Source: Gossypium raimondii
Lineage: Eukaryota > Streptophyta > Magnoliopsida > Malvales > Malvaceae
NCBI RefSeq assembly: GCF_025698545.1
Contig: NC_068567.1
Coordinates: 1,302,001 to 1,366,000, forward strand
Length of the DNA stretch: 64,000 nucleotides
Direction of reading: 5' to 3'
Below the pieces are notes generated by a model. That model saw only the letters and a list, made by a program, of their open reading frames with translations. It ran no database searches and was not told the DNA's origin. Position 1 is the stretch's first letter, and each line of letters opens with the position of its first letter. A program made the position numbers and the translations under genes. Shown here one piece after another: positions 59,669 through 64,000 of this stretch.

Positions 59669-60265
59669 GGGTAAACTATTAAAATAGTCGCTTTTGTTTA
59701 CTTTAAGTTACATTTTAATCACTTATGTCTGAAATGTTATGTTTTAGTCACTTACGTTATCACCTTATAACATTTTAGTCACTGAGCCGTTAATTGTTGT
59801 TAACGGTGTAACGGTAAGCTGACGTGGCACGTTAAATTATCATTTTAAACAAAAATTTTAAGTTAATTTATACAACCGGTCTCTATATTTTTTCGTTTTG
59901 AGCAATTTAAATTTTTGAACTAGTCCCTATACTTTTATTTTTTAAAATAATTTAAATTTTTTTAGTGAGGCAAGAAGAAGAGAATGGAAAAAAAAGTTAA
60001 AAGAACATAAAAGAAAAAAAATTAAATTGCTCAAAATGAAAAAAAAATATAGGGACTATTTGTAGAATTTAACCTAAGATTTCGTTGGAAATTATGATTT
60101 AACGTGCCATATCATCTTATCGTTACACTGTTGACGGCAATTAACGGCTCAGTGACTAAAATATTACAACACGATAACGTAAATGACTAAAACGTAACAT
60201 TTGAAACATAAAGGACTAAAATGTAACCCGAGGCAAATAAAAGTGACTTTTCTAATAGTTTACCC
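59669..60265. mobile_element. Foldback MITE, copy 2 (about 9-bp TSD)
   Basis: The ends GGGTAAACTATTA and TAATAGTTTACCC are perfect inverted repeats. The flanks AGATTTTAA (59660-59668) and AAGTTTTAA (60266-60274) agree at seven of nine bases. A 9-bp duplication would point to Mutator. Long inner arms continue through GTTATGTTTTAGTCACTTACG and GTAACGGTAAG/CTTATCGTTAC. It has no coding frame. It shares its outer arm sequence with the element at 20077-20531. Confidence 0.75.
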
Positions 60266-60343
60266 AAGTTTTAAAAATAATTCCTTTATAGTTTCTCAGT
60301 TTTTAAAAATTATTTCCGGGTTTATTAGGTTACACGCGTCCTT

Positions 60344-60734
60344 TAGAGGTGATCATGGGCCGGGACAGGTTCGGGCCGGACCCAGATAAAATTTTAAGCC
60401 CATTTTCTAGGACCAAGCCTGGCCCGAAATATGGGTCTAAAAATTTGTCCAAGCTTGGCCCGAAAGAAAATTGCTAAGCCCAAGCTCGGCCCGGCCCGAC
60501 CTATATTAAATATATATAAAATATATATTTGATTAAAAATAAAGTATATATTTAATATATAATTCGGGCCGGGTCTAGGCCAAAAAAGTTTTACCCGAGG
60601 CCCGGCCCGTTTTCTAAACGAGCCTCGTTTTTTACCCAAACTCATATTTCGAGCCTATATTTTTACCCGAACCCTCCTATTTTTCAGGCGGACCGTCGGG
60701 CCGGACCGAGTAGCCTAACCCATGATCACCTCTA
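60344..60734. mobile_element. hAT-type MITE, copy 2 (perfect 8-bp TSD)
   Basis: The inverted ends TAGAGGTGATCATGGG and CCCATGATCACCTCTA are perfect over at least 16 bases. They are flanked by GCGTCCTT on both sides (60336-60343 and 60735-60742). The 8-bp TSD and the TAGAG terminus fit hAT. It shares with copy 1 (19389-19954) CCCATTTTCTAGGACC, AAATTTGTCCAAGCTTGGCCC and AAAAAAGTTTTACCC, but lacks about 170 bases of the AT-rich centre. No transposase frame. Confidence 0.9.
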
Positions 60735-62280
60735 GCGTCCTTACAATATTTTAAAAAACATAAAAATATGTGCTAGCTAAATATAGAAATGTTCACGAAT
60801 TAAGTCGGGTTTTTTTCATCTTCTTACATAAGTTCACTCTAAGCCGATCGACAAGCGTAACTTATTATTTTAAAAAATTAAAATTTATACTTAATATAAT
60901 ATTTTATTTTTATTAAATAAATATTTTATTTTATACTTAATCAATCATTTGACTCTAATCTCCAAATCATTACGTTTTACATTTGAATCCGAATATCACG
61001 TTAAATTTAAACAAAAATTACAAAACCTGACTAATCAAAACCATTATTTACATTATTAAACAAATACACTTTCATATTTAATAAAATATTATAAAAACAA
61101 TTCGATTATATCAACCAAATCGAAAATTAATCGGTTTAATCACTAATCCGATTAAAACCTCAATAATTAAACAATATAATCTAAAATGTTGGACCGTATG
61201 AACATTCACAATTAATTGAAAGTCAATGGATAAAATAAAAAGCACAAAGAAAATGTCAAACACAATTAAAGGATGTCATATTCAAAAAATATATGAACAA
61301 TTAATTAAAAAAAAGAGCAGTGTCCCACAAATCGGCATTGAACGTTTCAAAAGCTCAATTCAATTTGGGTTAATTAAATTATATATAATGATGGTCGGAA
61401 TCTAAAAAAGGTAAAAGATTATTTAATTATGATTTTTTATTGGATTTAATGATTACACTTAATCAAGCAGCCACCACTTAAACAGTGTCAAAATTTAATT
61501 AAAATTTTTATTTAATATTTTAAGAAATCAGGGAAAATCTCAACACTTCCCACCAAATTATGTAGTAATTTAATGAATAAATAATAATATTATTACTTGG
61601 TCAACTCAGAAAATAAAAACAAAAACTGGAGGAATTAATGGAAGTAATCTGAAATGGAACCCAGACGCAAAATTTTATATATATTTTAGATAATTAATTT
61701 GGAAACTTCCTAGATTTAATTAATTAATTAATAATTGTTTATTTATTTAATTTTCTGAAAGTCATTGGTAATGGGTATAGGAGAGAATGGTGATTTTTTT
61801 AAAAAAATCATTTGTATATGAATTTATGATAATTCATTAATTATAAAATTTTGTATATAATAAATTTAAATTGAATTATATAAAAGATTGGTGTTCACTT
61901 TAGAATGTGGATTTTACAATTGGGTTGTTGGAAAGCAAGCTAAAATGAATTACTAAGTCAAATTAGGAAATGAAAATTTACTACACTTTTATTGTATAAA
62001 TTATTTCATATAGTATTAAAATTTTTGATTATTGAATAATACTTATATTATTTCAGGGAAAAGTCAGAAAATTTTAGGGTTCAAATTAATTTGTAATTTT
62101 TACGACAGTAAAAATAGAATTTCACCATTTTAATAGCTTATATCTTTATAATTTTTAAAGGATTAAATCATTTTTTTTTCATTTTAAGGGAACTAAGTGC
62201 AATTTTACTTTTATTAATTTAAAATCTTAAAATTTTTAAAGGGTCTAAATAAAAAATTTCCATTATTTGGGGGTTGTGTA
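60735..62280. other. AT-rich gene-free stretch
   Basis: Very AT-rich with many homopolymer and TTAAT runs. No gene, RNA or element recognised. Confidence 0.4.
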
Positions 62281-64000
62281 GTCAAACCATTTCTCAAACT
62301 ATCAGGATGAAGCTGAGATGACCTGCAACCCTACAATTCCCATACTAGTAGGTCATTGGCTTGTTGTAAAGAGGAATTTCCAAGCATTTTTTGAACCTTA
62401 GTGAGTCCGAAACTTGTTGGATTTGGTACCCGGAGTGTAGTATATTCATTTGTAAACTTGTAATTTTTTCGAACAGGTTGGTTAGTAAAACAAATTAATT
62501 GATTACATTAATATATTTTATATGATTCTCCTCATATAATTTTTGCACGCAAAGCAAAATGGAAGTAAATGTTGCTTATTGATTGTCTAATGTTTAAACT
62601 AATACTAAGTGGTATTATGTGGTCGGATCATGATACGGAAAGATAACTTATATTAGTAGACGAGCCTAAACATGTTCTTATTCTAATCGAAAATGAGCAA
62701 ACTAATTGAAAGACTAATATGACGTCTATCAAGTCTAATCGGGGATATGTTTTGCCTTGGGCATCGGAGCAGATGACTCCCAGAAGGTAAAGACATGAAT
62801 GTGACTGATTGGATTAATAGTACATCAGACTAGATGTAAGAAGAATAGATACTGAATCCGTTTATGGATTTATTCAATTTGTGACGTTCATAGTGTGGCA
62901 TACCTAAATCTTAAGGGGATGACGGGTTATATATGCATGTCTCATACACTTTGATGTAAGTAAAAGCCTGAGTTTGAATAGATAATGAACCAAAAACCGA
63001 TGCGTTAGGTGTACGACTTCTGCAGTATGTAACATCATTCACAACAGTAGAATTTATAGCCGAAGACATAGGTAAATGATATCCTTTCATTGGCATTATA
63101 TGGTTAATGAAAAGCAAACGTGGCCACGAGTCGTTCGTCTTTGTAATGGATGACTAGATTACTATTTGATAGTAATTGACTTTTCATATAGGAAAATATA
63201 ATGATTACCATGAGATAAAATAGGATCATCTTAGGAGAATGAATATTATCCCAAAGAGATTAAGGATACTTACGAGGGTAACACACTTATAACAATGTCA
63301 TTGAACGAGCACTGATCGAGTTGCTTTTGTAATGGTATGCTATTGGGGAGAGCTCAGTTATGATATTATAGTGGTGACTTCGTGATTAAATGAGTTTATA
63401 ATTAGTAGGACAAAATTGGAACTTATTATAAATCATTTGAGCCTCAATTATATATGTCCAATCGGTTCATTCACTAGCTTGTTGAAACCATAAATGAATT
63501 GCATTTTGAATCAAATGAATAGAAATGAAGAAATAAGAAACATTTGGAAATGATTATGGTTTTCTCCAAATATAAAATGAAAATGAAAATGAAAATGGAG
63601 AAATGAAATCATTTGGAAATGAATGTGACTTTCTCCAAAATGAAAATGACCTGAAAAATGAATTTATGTTTCTCGAATTAAATGAAGTTCAAAAATGAAA
63701 ATAAATCATTTGGTCATAGCTAACCGTTGAATGCAGAAATATTAAATATATTTTCTCAAAGGCTTTTTTACAGTAAAGTCATGATTTTAACAGAATTAGA
63801 ATTGAGTTGAGAAAATTATTTAATTGGAAATATATTGAAGTTTATTTTTAGGAAATAGAAAAACAAATATTGGGTTTGATCAAATTATAAAGTATTGGGT
63901 TAAAAGTCTGAAAAGTACTTCTAATTGGACCTGATATGGAAGAGGCTCAAATGCCCCTTATGTTACAAGGTGAGACAACAAATCCTAGTATTATTAATTA
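62281..64000. other. Unassigned, possibly LTR-retroelement-derived DNA
   Basis: From about 62300 the composition changes to less AT-rich, unbiased sequence without long open frames, continuing to the window edge. Phrases such as GAGCACTGATCGAGTTGC and GGGGAGAGCTCAG read like non-coding parts of plant LTR elements. However, no LTR pair, primer site or protein motif can be shown. A short AAATGAAAATGAAAATG run lies near 63580. Confidence 0.3.

Noticed and set aside
60394-60645. 83-codon frame rich in Gly, Pro and Arg
   Set aside because: It lies wholly within the GC-rich parts of the hAT MITE. It is a compositional artefact.

Overview
This is nuclear DNA from a flowering plant. It has intron-rich genes with GT..AG introns, AT-rich spacers, a Ty1/copia array, solo LTRs and MITEs. 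The protein families (a SAD2-type importin, an A36/A39-type aspartic protease, a RABA5-type GTPase and DC1 proteins) are those of a eudicot. The repeat style (GGTGAGCA-ended TIR elements and GC-rich hAT MITEs) reminds me of Gossypium (cotton) or another Malvaceae. That placement is inference.

Layout. 1-2116: heavily disrupted minus-strand copia remnant. 2117-15988: a tandem copia array of four ~517-bp LTRs alternating with three ~3.93-kb gag-pol interiors, all on the minus strand. 15989-17618: a 5'-truncated, frameshifted DC1 (C1-like zinc) pseudogene that abuts the last LTR. 17619-21316: duplicated 3' flank, then a TIR element (18766-20041) with a hAT MITE nested in it, then a foldback element. 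21317-23284: the intact DC1 paralogue, 655 codons, with the matching 3' flank to about 24090. 24777-32937 (-): a 22-exon SAD2-like importin-beta gene, 1031 aa. 34977-40671 (-): a 10-exon, probably GPI-anchored aspartic protease, 489 aa. 42838-44805 (-): a two-exon RABA5-like small GTPase, 219 aa. 45791-58800: an array of four staggered copies of one AT-rich repeat, with a 2.9-kb candidate solo LTR and a 1.58-kb solo LTR (perfect 5-bp TSD) inserted in it. 58801-64000: gene-free, with a foldback MITE (59669-60265), a second copy of the hAT MITE with a perfect 8-bp TSD (60344-60734), and unrecognised DNA.

The three minus-strand genes were assembled by hand. In each, every intron obeys GT..AG and the reading frame closes exactly from ATG to stop, so they look functional. 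They act in different processes (nuclear import, surface or extracellular proteolysis, vesicle traffic) and are probably independent neighbours.

I found no clearly new biological system. The most notable signal is that the copia copies differ from one another mainly at CAG/CTG triplets, where one copy keeps CHG and others show CG. This is not the C-to-T pattern of deamination. It looks like base-calling error on CHG-methylated DNA, so many broken frames in the array may not be real.
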